A stretch of DNA of 36,742 nucleotides from Lichtheimia corymbifera B2541 (lineage: Eukaryota > Mucoromycota > Mucoromycetes > Mucorales > Lichtheimiaceae). Positions 21,860 to 32,286 of the stretch are shown here, piece by piece. Location of the stretch: the NCBI GenBank assembly GCA_000697475.1, contig JNEU01000594.1:1-36742 (forward strand). Direction: 5' to 3'. Each line of letters starts with the position of its first letter. Position 1 is the stretch's first letter. The position numbers were made by a program, and so were the translations under genes. The notes below the pieces were generated by a model that was given only the letters and a program-made list of their open reading frames with translations, did no database searches and was not told the DNA's origin.

Positions 21860-22221
21860 TACAGCATATGTAAAACATAAAGGCGCCTGTATATCTAAAC
21901 TTTACAATGAAACGTGGGCTCCTTGATAGAACAAAGTTGCTCGTCGGGGCCGAAAGTATCATGTGTGCAAGTTTCACGATCAAGCTCGCCCATCCCAGGT
22001 TTCGCAATGTCGCCACCAGCCAAAGTCGGAAAAAAAGAGGTCGACCTACGATCTACTTTGGCTGGTGGTGACATTTCGAAATCTAGAAATGGCGAGCTAG
22101 ATCGTGAAACTTGCACAGTAGATCCTTTTGACCCCGCCGAGCAACTTTGTTCGATTGAAGACCCCACCTTTCATTGTAGATTTTTTAGTTATGGGCATCT
22201 TTATGTTTTCGCTATGCTGTA
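21860..22221. mobile_element. palindromic MITE-like element, 362 bp, TA-flanked
   Basis: Nearly the whole element is one inverted repeat. The outer ends are TACAGCATATGTAAAACATA (left) and the reverse complement of TTATGTTTTCGCTATGCTGTA (right). The inner arms run 21903-22028 and 22053-22179. They match at about four bases in five by eye, with long identical stretches such as GAACAAAGTTGCTCG, GTGCAAGTTTCACGAT and CACCAGCCAAAGT. The short loop contains the perfect 10-bp palindrome AGGTCGACCT at the centre. The same arm read on either strand gives similar peptides (IEQSCS..., VQVSRSSSP, MSPPAKV), as expected of an inverted repeat. The outermost TA on both sides could be a TA target-site duplication, as in Tc1/mariner MITEs. 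It has no coding capacity for a transposase, so it would be non-autonomous. Confidence 0.72.
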
Positions 22222-23045
22222 AGCATGATGGCATATGTAAAGTGGTCTTTGTTCATTGCCGACCAGCTAGACCCTGATAGAGCGAAAGATGCCCAGAGCC
22301 GTGTTTGTGTAACACCGCTGGTTTATGCATGACGAGCATCAGTTGAGATACGTGATGCATACTGTATACGGACCAATGTAATCTCTTTTTGACTATAGCT
22401 CAGTCAAATCAACTCGGATCATGACAGTTGAATCATGGAGATGGCTGCCTGGAGCAGGAGCATTCTACATATGTCATAGAATACATAACTATGCCGATTT
22501 GAAGGAAGTGAATGTTGGCAGCCAATTTATGGCTATTCATCAATATTGAGCGTAAGTATATATTATAGAGCCGTTTTGAGTCAATGGGGGCCAATTTAAT
22601 ACACATGATTGCACTATAATGGGGGATACATCGTATCAATTACATGCATCTAGTAGAATAATGAATCCATGACCCTTGACACTATATCTTAGCAAAATAA
22701 GATATGATATGTCTATCACTGCAAAGCATTCGGTCGAACCAATGAAGACCGGGTTGAAGAATTTCAAGGCCAAGCACGAGTATGAGGAGGTGTGAAGAAA
22801 TCATGGGACTCTTTGCTCTGCTTGTCTCGGCGGACACTCCTTGTCGACGTTGTCGTCGCTCATCCTCCTTGGTTGTCGAATACTTTTAGGCAGATAAGCG
22901 GATTGAGAGTGGCGGTATTATGCTCGGCATCGTCCATCCTTGATGATTTTCACATGCTGCATGTCCATGTCCTTTTCAAATCCCGCGCTGCGGTTATTTT
23001 GCTGCTCGTACAGTAAACACGAACCCAACACCTTTCCTTCACACC
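22222..23045. other. intergenic, promoter side of the nuclease-like gene
   Basis: About 820 nt. A further GCATATGTAAAG motif occurs just after the palindromic element (22230-22241), and a GAAGACCGGGTTGAAG stretch at about 22744. No gene is recognised. The last roughly 200 nt must hold the promoter of the next gene. Confidence 0.4.
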
Positions 23046-24870
23046 ATGGTCAAGTGTCCCCCTTGTTACGTTGGACGTGTTTTCGACAACATCGTTTCCG
23101 ATCTTGAACGTAGGCGTTTTTTTGCTCGTGTGCCCGTTGACTGTTGGACGTTGGAGAACTATGCCAAGCAAGCAGATTGCAATCCCGCCACTGTACTCCA
23201 CAACTTCCTTGTTGATCTCAATTGGTTGCAGCGACAAATGCCCGGGGATCTGAGGCCGTACATAGGCCATTTAAGGAAAGATGCTGAGGTATATATAACA
23301 TATTCTCATGAATGATGAAAGACTGGTAACTGAATGTGGTGCTAGAGGGTGACGCCGACTGATATCAAGGGCATGATGGCTGGGAGAAGTAGTCCGACAG
23401 CAACTACAACCACCGTACACGTGAACGCGCCGGTATACGGCCCCCTCCACGCTACTGCGCAGAACATCACCAATGTCAAAAGCAACAATGATCATGACAA
23501 CAGGTAAGTAACTTTATGAAATGATCCGTATCTTTGTTTGCTCACATATAGTCAGCCTTAAACGCAAGAGAGCGCATGATGATGACGATGATGATCATGA
23601 TGAGGATGATCATGAAGAGGTAAAAACTGTGGTCAAAAGTTTGCACATGTATGCTTATTATTGTTTGTAGATCAATGATGATGATGATGTTCTGCTCGAT
23701 GAGGATATTCTGCAGCATGCTCCCGTTTTGTTGGTTAACGACACAAGCTTTGATGAACATGACCGCCGCGATCACCTTGCGGATGTTGATGAGGACTGGG
23801 CTCCTGCAGAGCATATGATAGCGGAGAATGATCTTGACCTGACTGACAAGCTAATGGAGTATCGCCATCGTTCGGTGGAGCTTGCGAAGAAGGAAGAAAA
23901 TCTCAGTGACAATCGCGTTCTCTCTCTCAGCAATATTTTCGTCATCACAGCAGAGCAGCATCGTTCTTGTTTGCACCGTTTTCAGCCAATGTATCATGAT
24001 GCGATTATGAATATGTACACATGCAAGGAAGGGTGGATCACTTTGCCACGTCTATCTCGTGTTTGGTGTGCATCACTTGACGAGTTGGTATGTGCCAACA
24101 CTGACATCCCCAAACGCCAGCTCAGACAACTTGTTCGTGAATTTGCTGCATGTGCTGATGCTGATGACAATGGCAATGACGAATATGGTGACACCGATCT
24201 ACAATCTATGGCATCGCTACTTGGTCAGCTTATACAAACATTCGCAGCTTGGAACACGGATTGGAGTCTTGAGAATAATTTCAAAAAGCAGCACATTACT
24301 CCTTTCATTGATCATGTCTTCGGCAACTCCGTGAACATCAGAGAGGGCGAAAGTCACTTGCTTGGATACAACAATGAAATGCTCGCTGACTACATCGGAT
24401 CAAAGAAAGCACCAACCGGTGAAATATTTGACATACTTGCTATTGAGGTGAAGCCCCCATGCAAGTCATCCAACGCACAGTTGCAATCTGATTTCGTTAA
24501 GCTTGGCAAGGAAATGAAGTCAATGGTGGATCGATTGCATTCACATGGTATCAAGGATTCTGTTGTGTGTGGAGTCCTCTTCAATGGCTATCATGCCACA
24601 ACACATACATTGCGTCTTGTGGCGGAAGGCGTTTATCTCATGGTTGAGCATGGCCATTTCGATTTGATGCGCAGTCCTCAGGATGTTTCCTCTGTCCCTA
24701 AAATCTACGAGCATCTCAAGCAACTCAACACACTGCTGCAACCAGTTATTCACACTATCAACGATCCTGTACGTCTCAATAATACAAGCCATGATCAATC
24801 CTGGAACCGTCCATCAGCAGGCATCCCTAAACGCACAACTAAGAAAAGAGAGAAAAGCAGGTCGATCTAG
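23046..24870 (+). CDS. acidic protein with possible PD-(D/E)XK nuclease core
   Basis: Four exons (23046-23288, 23346-23503, 23556-23619, 23671-24870) give 554 residues. N-terminal 80 residues: MVKCPPCYVGRVFDNIV..., unrecognised. The middle has a basic KRKR (nuclear-localisation-like), then an acidic Asp/Glu/His run spanning the exon 3/4 junction. The C-terminal 300 residues are globular. There EMLADYIG (Asp395) is followed by DILAIEVKPP (Glu414, Lys416) and a helix with QLQSDFVKLGKEM. A D-x(n)-ExK pattern on a hydrophobic strand followed by a Q/K-bearing helix is the signature of the PD-(D/E)XK nuclease superfamily. The third splice site must use GTCAG, since the earlier TATAG acceptor puts a stop in frame. 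The protein ends in a basic KRTTKKREKSRSI. Similar proteins are, as far as I recall, expanded in Mucoromycota; this is unverified. Confidence 0.68.
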
Positions 24871-25565
24871 CACAAGAATACAAATGGATTTGTAAGTATA
24901 TACAACGACTTTCGTTTCTTTGTACTCACGAATTGCAATAATAGATGCACTGAACTTGCGCCTGCTTACCTCATTTGCCGGTATTTATACAAGTATTATT
25001 TCATGTCCCTGTCATCCTTCAAGCTATGTTATCATTTCAACCCACAACGTATGACTGGGGATCTCCAAGATATTACTGGTGTGGTGAAAGTGATCAGATA
25101 CCAACATACCCACCCATTACATCACAATTGTCAGCAACCCTCTTCCCCTCACCGCTTATCGACCTTGGCGACGATGTTGCATCGGATCCGACATCAGCCA
25201 ATGACATGCACCACCAGCACAACAGCTTGCCCAAAAGTTGCTTATACATGATATACATCATCCTGTCAATAAACATCATCCTGTCAATAAACACACTATA
25301 TTAGGACGTTATGTTTACATTTTGTTACAATCTACGTAAGGGGTTCCTTTCTTATTAATAAGTATTCAGAGGATCGAGACATACGCAATCATATAAGCAG
25401 TGACAAAAGACTTGGACGGTATCGATGTGATGTGTTTAATGAACAAGTGGTGATGAAAAAAGATGGATAGTTCTATGGCGATTAGTTGTCCAAGGCTGAA
25501 AATGCGTGAGGAGCGGGGGAAAGAGGATTAAAGGTTTCTACTTGGGACATACAAGAGTCTACTTT
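24871..25565. other. intergenic between convergent genes
   Basis: About 700 nt between the convergent nuclease-like gene and LSC1. It contains a possible 3'-UTR intron (GTAAGTATA near 24892, AATAATAG near 24945) and a perfect direct repeat, ATCATCCTGTCAATAAAC twice (25257-25292). No gene is seen. Confidence 0.45.
25257..25292. repeat. 18-bp perfect direct repeat, two copies
   Basis: ATCATCCTGTCAATAAAC occurs twice head to tail. Each copy carries an AATAAA, so the pair gives two candidate plus-strand polyadenylation signals about 400 nt after the nuclease-like gene. Confidence 0.8.
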
Positions 25566-26891
25566 TTATGCCAAACCAGCAGCGGTCATAGCCTATAAAA
25601 CATTGTCGATCAGCCAAAAGTTTGACTTACTCATGTTCCATCCAATATCTTACCTCCTTCAACTTGTTACCGAGTTGGGCAGGGGAGGGAGTGACAATGA
25701 CACCAGCGCTTTCAAGAGCAGCGATCTTATCTTGAGCACCACCCTTACCACCAGAGATGATGGCACCAGCGTGACCCATACGACGACCAGGGGGAGCAGT
25801 CAAACCAGCAATGAAAGACACAACAGGCTTGGGAGTTTCACGGGTCAAGTTGTATTGACGAAGGAAATCGGCAGCTTCTTCCTCAGCAGTGCCACCAATT
25901 TCACCAATCATGACGATACCTATAAAGTAAAACGGCATGAATACACCCTTCCCATATGCATACCATTTTCCTTTTTCCTTTCTTTACCTTCAGTGTTGTC
26001 ATCTTCCAAAAAGATCTTCAAGCAATCGATAAAGTTGGTACCATTGAGAGGATCACCACCAATGCCAACGCAGAGGGTTTGGCCAAGACCAACTTGAGTA
26101 GTTTGGTTGACGGCCTCATAAGTCAAAGTACCAGAGCGAGAAACAATGCCGACCTTGCCGCGCTTGTGAATGTGACCAGGCATGATACCGATCTTGCATT
26201 GCTCAGGGGCAATGATACCAGGGCAGTTAGGACCAACGAGACGGGTCTTGTTTTGGGTCATCAAAGCTTGCTTGACACGGACCATGTCATGTTGGGGAAT
26301 ACCCTCAGTGATGGCAACAACAAGAGGGATTTCGTTTTCGATGGCTTCCAAAACGGCAGCAGCAGCACCGGGAGGAGGAACATAAATGACACTGGCATCA
26401 GGCTTAGCTTCTTGGACAGCCTAATCCAAGCATGTCATGTAAGTAAGACACGCGTAATATAAACATCCCATCTACCTTTATCCAACCTACCTCACGAACA
26501 GAGCCAAACACAGGAAGACCCAAGTGAGTTTGACCAGCCTTCTTGGGAGAAACACCACCGACCATGTTGGTACCATAAGCAATAGCTTGCTCAGAGTGGA
26601 AGGTACCCTACAACAACCCCATATTAGTATTCCTTACTTAATCCCATATCCATGATGCTATTCCTACCTGCTTGCCAGTGAAGCCTTGGCAGATAACCTT
26701 GGTGTCCTTGTTAATCATGAGGTTCTTGGCTGTGGATTCGTAACCAGCTTGGCTTGCAAAGGTACGACGAGCAGCAATAGCTATTGTTGACCGATTCCCA
26801 GCGAGTTAATGTGATGTTGCCTTTGTTGAAATGAGGTGAATAAAGATATCGAACCTGCATTACGGGCAACGGTGGTGGCTGATTTGAACAT
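25566..26891 (-). CDS. LSC1: succinyl-CoA ligase alpha subunit, mitochondrial
   Basis: Citric-acid-cycle enzyme of the mitochondrial matrix: succinyl-CoA + NDP + Pi gives succinate + NTP + CoA. The alpha subunit binds CoA and carries the phosphohistidine. Six exons (26891-26855, 26780-26668, 26607-26491, 26420-25988, 25919-25654, 25592-25566) give 330 residues, the usual length. The N-terminus [20 protein letters not shown] is a typical matrix-targeting sequence. The CoA-binding block is [18 protein letters not shown]. Others are [49 protein letters not shown] and [15 protein letters not shown]. The catalytic His283 lies in [15 protein letters not shown]. The last exon is only 27 nt (AMTAAGLA). 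Confidence 0.97.
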
Positions 26892-28161
26892 TGTGTATGA
26901 AGTGAGAAGAAAAAAACTGTTAAAGGAGGTTGGGAAAACTGAGACACCGCTAAGGGAGACCGCGGTAAACACTTGTAAAGCTCGGGAGTTCCCGCGCACT
27001 TTTCACATGTTGCGGGAAACCACGGAAGCAAATATGTCTCGGGGAAGCTGTTTTGCACTCTGTAGTCAAGTGGGCCATAGATCAAGGATCATCCAAGCAT
27101 AAAGCCTTTCATAAGTCTTGTTTTTTTTATCACTTTAACCTGTTGCCATGGCAATATGCACCTCTAAAAAGACAATGTAACAAATAGAAATGCTCACATG
27201 ACTGTCGGATGGATAGCATTGCGGATGACAAATGGAGCTTACGGAGGTGAAAGTCCCGAAGGCTACACTATGGCATTCTTCTCACGATATGATTGTGTTG
27301 CCCCTGGATCATCCACATGTCAAATTGATGACAATTTTTACTGCTAAAAACATATGCAAACAATCAATATCATACAATGAAAACATCCCTGATGCAGTAG
27401 GCGATATCATTTAGGCGACTTTCATTGTGCTTGTATACATCAGTATCAGCAACAATGGATCGACAAGTTATGGGGACTACAGGAGCGGGGCATTCAATGT
27501 GTCCCCGATTCCCGAGAATGCAGGATGAATTTCATATGTGTTTACAATGTCCATCTGTCATCCTTTGTTGTACCTAGAAGATGACGCTGTTTGATGTTCC
27601 TTTTTCCGAAACAATCGTTTTGAGGCACATTACGATGATGGCATTTAGAGCATAATTGCATACCAGCGTCAATGCTTTACGCGACCGGTGCATGAGCAGA
27701 ACCTGCAATGATGATCATGAGCAATCTGGAACGTGGTTGTGATTTTGAAAGATATGGCTAGCTTCTTTTTTTTTTACATTATGTACATATGGATGGCGGC
27801 TTATTGAGCCACGACCACGATCAATCCAACGTGGCTTTTGATAGCTCGTTATAATATTATAGCTCCACCTGTCATTTTTACACGCTGATGGTCATCTATG
27901 ATATCAAATGAATCACAGGACAAGAGCAGTGCATTGCGAAAAAGTAACGACGTGGTGGCACAGATTCGTTCATGCGCACCTTTGTGTTGGGGTTGTACCA
28001 AAATTGAGAACATGATGATGATGATGGCCCAAGCATAAAACAATGCCCCATTTGCCACATGGTCATTCCTGCTGATTTTGCTAGTGATTCATATAAAAGT
28101 CGATCATCGAGAGCAGGTTAGCAAAGAAGAACAAGATTGCGTTTAAGGAAAAACTCAAACA
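26892..28161. other. intergenic, divergent promoter region LSC1/DUF2235
   Basis: About 1.27 kb between divergently read genes. ORFs are at most 88 codons and resemble nothing known. A clear TATA-like box for the DUF2235 gene lies at its right end. Nothing else is recognised. Confidence 0.5.
28090..28099 (+). promoter_or_regulatory. TATA-like box of the DUF2235 gene
   Basis: CATATAAAAG lies 62 nt upstream of the DUF2235 start codon, a plausible spacing for a TATA box with a short leader. It is the best TATA match in front of any gene in this window. Confidence 0.5.
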
Positions 28162-29763
28162 ATGGTTGATACAGGAATACCATCAACTACAGATACCAGC
28201 AGCAGTAGCAACATGGATGTGCTGCATGAAGGCTGTAAACAATCTAAAATGCCACGACGTCGCATTATTGCGTGCCTCGATGGAACATGGAACACACCGT
28301 CAGGTATATGCATGCAAGCTTGTTCGCTTTCTACTACACTAACGAATATCCACTTGACCAGCTCATACCAATGTATTTCGCTTTTACAACAACATTGAGG
28401 AATCACACCCTGTGCAAACCAACGGCAATCCAAATCAGTACATCCAGGTGGCCGAATATTTTCTAGGCGTGGGTGGTGCTGAGGATGGAATCAAACGTTA
28501 TTTGGGTGGTGCTTTTGGATTTGGCATTAGTGACCAAATCTTGTCAGCTTATGCATTCCTCAGCGAGAACTATCAATGTGAGGAAGATGAGATTTGGCTC
28601 TTGGGTGTCTCTCGAGGAGGTATGTAAGATTTCTGTAATTGCATATGACAACATCTATTAATATCATTACCCATAGCCTACGCGGCAAGAAGTCTTGCAG
28701 GCATGATCTACAATGTAGGCTTGTTGCCATGCAAACATATCACTACCGCATTGGATGAAGCATACAGCCTGTATCGTCGAAAAGATAGAGCCAGTCATCC
28801 ACACGATCCAGAGAGCTTGGCTTTTCGCGCTAAATATGATTGCTGGCACCCAGACATTCGATTCCTTGGTTGCTTTGATACCGTTGGTAGGTACATGACT
28901 CTATTATGTTGGCTCCAACAAATAGTGGTTAAACATTTTTTATCCATTTTAAAGGTAGCCTCGGTGTGCCACGTCTTCCATGGTACCTTGGTGGATCATT
29001 GTGTAAGGAATAAACTAGGACAACAGCAACCAAGCTATACCACGTTAACATCTAACACTGAATAGTATGGAGCTTGTTCCATGGACTGCATTATTTTCAT
29101 GATACAAAGCTCTCTCCTAAGGTCATCTCAGCATTTCATGCCATTTCTATTCATGAGCAGAGAGCTTGGTTTAGGCCCACATTGATGCAGTATGCTACCC
29201 ACAAGCGAGAGCACCAACAGCTTGAGCAAATATGGTTTCCTGGCACACACTCTGATTTATCCGGTGTACCAAAGTCATCGCACGTCCTTGCCAATCACGC
29301 ATTACGATGGATGATGACCAAAGCACAAGACTGTGGCATGGTATTTAGGTACAACATTATATATCAATGGCAACACAAAGAAAGATCATGAGGAGATGTG
29401 CTGACAAGCTGCTATTGTTCCCGAAACAGACAACCGATCAATGACGTTTGTGGTGCACAGGCATTTACCTTTTATGACAGCTACAATGCCGAGTCAGTGT
29501 ATCGGCTTGTACCGCGTAAAGATCGATTCATTGATCCAGCCATATTCCCAGGAATGCAGTATTTGTACCAGCATGGCCAATTCACAAGATGCCTCATGAC
29601 CAGAGATCAGCTTTCGCTTTATCCATCAAAGACGCTGAGTCGATTCAAAAAAGATCTCGCAGAGTTTCACAAAAAGAAACAACGAGAGCAACGACAGCAA
29701 CAGCATCATGATGATAACCCATCAGCTGAACAAGATCGGCCATCGTCAAGTCGCGCAAATTAA
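28162..29763 (+). CDS. DUF2235 (Tle1-like) alpha/beta hydrolase
   Basis: Six exons (28162-28303, 28362-28619, 28677-28886, 28955-29002, 29066-29348, 29430-29763) give 424 residues. Signature of the DUF2235 family (Pfam PF09994, the fold of Tle1 phospholipase effectors): IIACLDGTWNTPS at 35-47; ANVFRFYN-type block; nucleophile elbow GVSRGAYAARSLAGMI with Ser131; CFDTVGSLGVP; FHDTKLSPKVISAFHAISIHEQRAWFRPTLM; and WFPGTHSDLSGVPKSS, likely carrying the acid. Fungal members are expected to be cytosolic serine hydrolases; the substrate is not established. There is no signal peptide. The tail is Gln/Arg-rich low complexity. Exon 4 is 48 nt, placed by the family motif SLGVP and by the need to skip in-frame stops. 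Confidence 0.9.
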
Positions 29764-30315
29764 CGCCAACCATGACCACCATCCTTTTGTTGCTCAGCCA
29801 AAGTGGATAAGACTACGCACACAAGACATCATGACTATATAGACTTTATCTCACATGGATATATAGAAATCAATCGCATACATATTTCACGTTTAAATTA
29901 GATATACCCTCACCATCATTGTTGGAATATTATGGATATACACCTATGAAGATCGTTAATAATGCAATGTGATCAACATGATGTACACGTGATTAAGATT
30001 TCTTCTCCCTAAGAAGTCGTCGTGAACACAGTAACGGGTCACATCATGGCACCAAAAGCGGAAATGGAAGCAACACTGCTTGTGGAAACCATCCTCGATC
30101 ATAGATAGGCTGATACGATCCTCTATAATACACAGCACATGGTGGTCAATGCACTCACAAGAGGACAAGGCTCAAATCACGTTATCTCAAGTAGATCTTA
30201 AAATGGATTGGATGATAGCTTTTGGGCACAGCCCACCTAACGAAATTTCATTTCTATGTATGTACAATGCTACAGTTGTAGGGCTATGGGAATTGGGGGA
30301 ATTGTATACTGGCTT
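29764..30315. other. intergenic between convergent genes
   Basis: About 550 nt holding the 3' ends of the convergent DUF2235 and polysaccharide lyase genes. Only short ORFs; nothing recognised. Confidence 0.5.
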
Positions 30316-31324
30316 TCAATAGCTAGTCTTGAGAGAGAACCCCTTAAAGTAACTGTACATCTTTTTCTTTGGTGCCCATTCTTTGCCGTTGCCACCAAAA
30401 AAGGTATCAAAGACTATTCAGGACATCATGTATGAGTTTGAAAGCATGGTATAATAAAAATCAATATATCTTACCGATGCCAATAACTTGACCGGTGTCT
30501 TTGGAAAGGAAGGCCAGCTTCTTTTCAGTCAAGACCTTTTTCCCGTTGACATGGACAGTGACTGAGCCATCTGTTTTGCCGGGAGAATTGAGCTTCAATG
30601 TCTGCTTAATAGTAGTCCACTCGCCAGTAGGGAACGACCATGAACCACGGCCCAAGCTATAACCATAGTCCGAGTTGCAAATGTTGTTTTTTTCATCACA
30701 AAGGCTCTTGCGTTGTTTGCTTTCTGGCATATAAGCATATACCTCGCCATCACCTTTACGACGCCACATGAATCTATGGTATACGACATGACATTAATAA
30801 CTTGTACATACGCGCAAAGCATCAAGCACTACAACGCTATACCTAGTGGAAAAACAGCTATCGGCATCAGCACCGCCAGAGCATCCTTCATGCCCACCAT
30901 ACAATCCAGGCAATTTTCCACCTTGGACAAATGTAAATCGCTTAGGGAAATACACCTGGTATTCAAGGACGACTTGCTTGGCTTCTTTTTTCAAATGAAA
31001 AGGCTCTGCATAGAATCCGATGCCACCTTGAGGGTTGCTTTGTGGGTTGCTACTTCCTTCGGGATACTCGACACGAAGCACGGATGTCTTTTTGCTACTT
31101 GGATCGGCCACAATCTTATGGTTGCCATCATTGTCGTGGGGCCAAGCCCAGCCACTTGATTCGTCAATGCCCCATTTCTTACGCCAGGCCATTTCATTGC
31201 TCTTGTACTTGTTCCAATTCTTGAATGACCATGTATCGGACTTTTTGTCAGCCCATGCTCCGGGTGTGATGATGATGGCCTGCACCAGAAACAGCATTGC
31301 AAAAAGGAGTGTGATGGGTTGCAT
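30316..31324 (-). CDS. secreted polysaccharide lyase, PL14-like
   Basis: Three exons (31324-30843, 30773-30475, 30413-30316) give 292 residues. The N-terminus MQPITLLFAMLFLVQAIII...GAWA is a signal peptide with cleavage likely after AWA, near residue 25. The mature part has YFPKRFTFVQGGKLPGLYGG, CSGGADADSCFSTRFMWRRKGDGEVYAYMP, GRGSWSFPTGEWTTIKQTLKLN, DGSVTVHVNGKKVL and DTFFGGNG. This is the beta-jelly-roll pattern of fungal proteins annotated as polysaccharide lyase family 14 (alginate or glucuronate lyase-like). Such enzymes beta-eliminate uronic-acid polymers. Mucoralean cell walls contain glucuronic-acid polymers, so a wall-remodelling role is a reasonable inference; a nutritional role is equally possible. 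Confidence 0.82.
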
Positions 31325-32286
31325 GATGATGATGATAAAATGAAAGGTAGTAATGGGGGTGCACAGCACAAAGAAAATGAGACTTCTGAACCTGTCAGAT
31401 GAAATGAATTTGATGTGGAAAATGAATGGCCAAGAAAAATGGCCTTGATTATATATTGACAGCCGAACACAGGAACCATGTTCCCAGATCGCAATCATTA
31501 CAAGTGCCAAAAAGCAGGGTTCGTGTAACATGTTGTTGTATCACCTCCCACGTTAATTGGCTCGATCGCAGCTATCATTCGCATGCAGCATTGTCAATTT
31601 GCATGTTTGTACATTTGAACATGCCTGGTTATGTACATTTCATACAAGAGAAGGATCGCCTTAGATACATATGGTGCGCGAAAAGGTGGAGCTTTGCTTC
31701 CTTCTCCCATTAGAGTCATAAGTGAACCATGAAATGGTTATAATGAGATGATCCCTTTTTTGGTCATGAATGAATGATACAAAGGACAATGGAGCGGTGT
31801 AAACAATCAATCAATCGCCTCTCGGAGTAAAATGCTTATTGACGAGTGCGGAACGCAAAGGCACCATTGAAAGATGCACCAACTACCCTTTCTGGTTACT
31901 TCCGGGTCCCATGAGCAAGGAGCCCAAATTTACGTGCGAGAAGCATATGTCGGTCGTACTTTAGGGAGTTGGATGGCAACATTTAATTACTGTAATGATT
32001 TTGATTTATATGTGTTTACCGCATGGTGATGGTGGTGGTGGTGTCATTGTGAGATAAACCAACGGATCATCCACGTTGGTGAATTCTGTAAAGATCAAGG
32101 GTCAATGCAAGGTAAAAAGATCATTGAGCTACCCCTTATCACACTATCCCCCCGCCAATATTATAGCATGAAACTAGTATATCATTAACAGGTTGTGAAT
32201 ATATGTACATTGGAGGAATAAAGAGAGGACACAAAAATTGGGCTGGGGTGTAAAAAGAAGGGTATATGGAATAAAGATTAAGTATA
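31325..32286. other. intergenic, lyase promoter and kinesin 3' flank
   Basis: About 960 nt between two minus-strand genes. It includes a TATA-like element for the lyase. Apart from a GGTGATGGTGGTGGTGG run at about 32025-32041 nothing is recognised. Confidence 0.5.
31449..31457 (-). promoter_or_regulatory. TATA-like box of the polysaccharide lyase gene
   Basis: AATATATAA on the minus strand, 125 nt upstream of the lyase start codon. Spacing is plausible for a TATA box plus leader; AT-rich chance matches are common, so confidence is low. Confidence 0.33.

Noticed and set aside
21895..22222. Two overlapping ORFs (90 and 102 codons) on opposite strands
   Set aside because: Their similar peptides arise because the DNA is an inverted repeat, not because there are two genes.
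25603..26462. Long plus-strand ORFs (164 and 168 codons)
   Set aside because: Both are antisense shadows of the succinyl-CoA ligase alpha exons.
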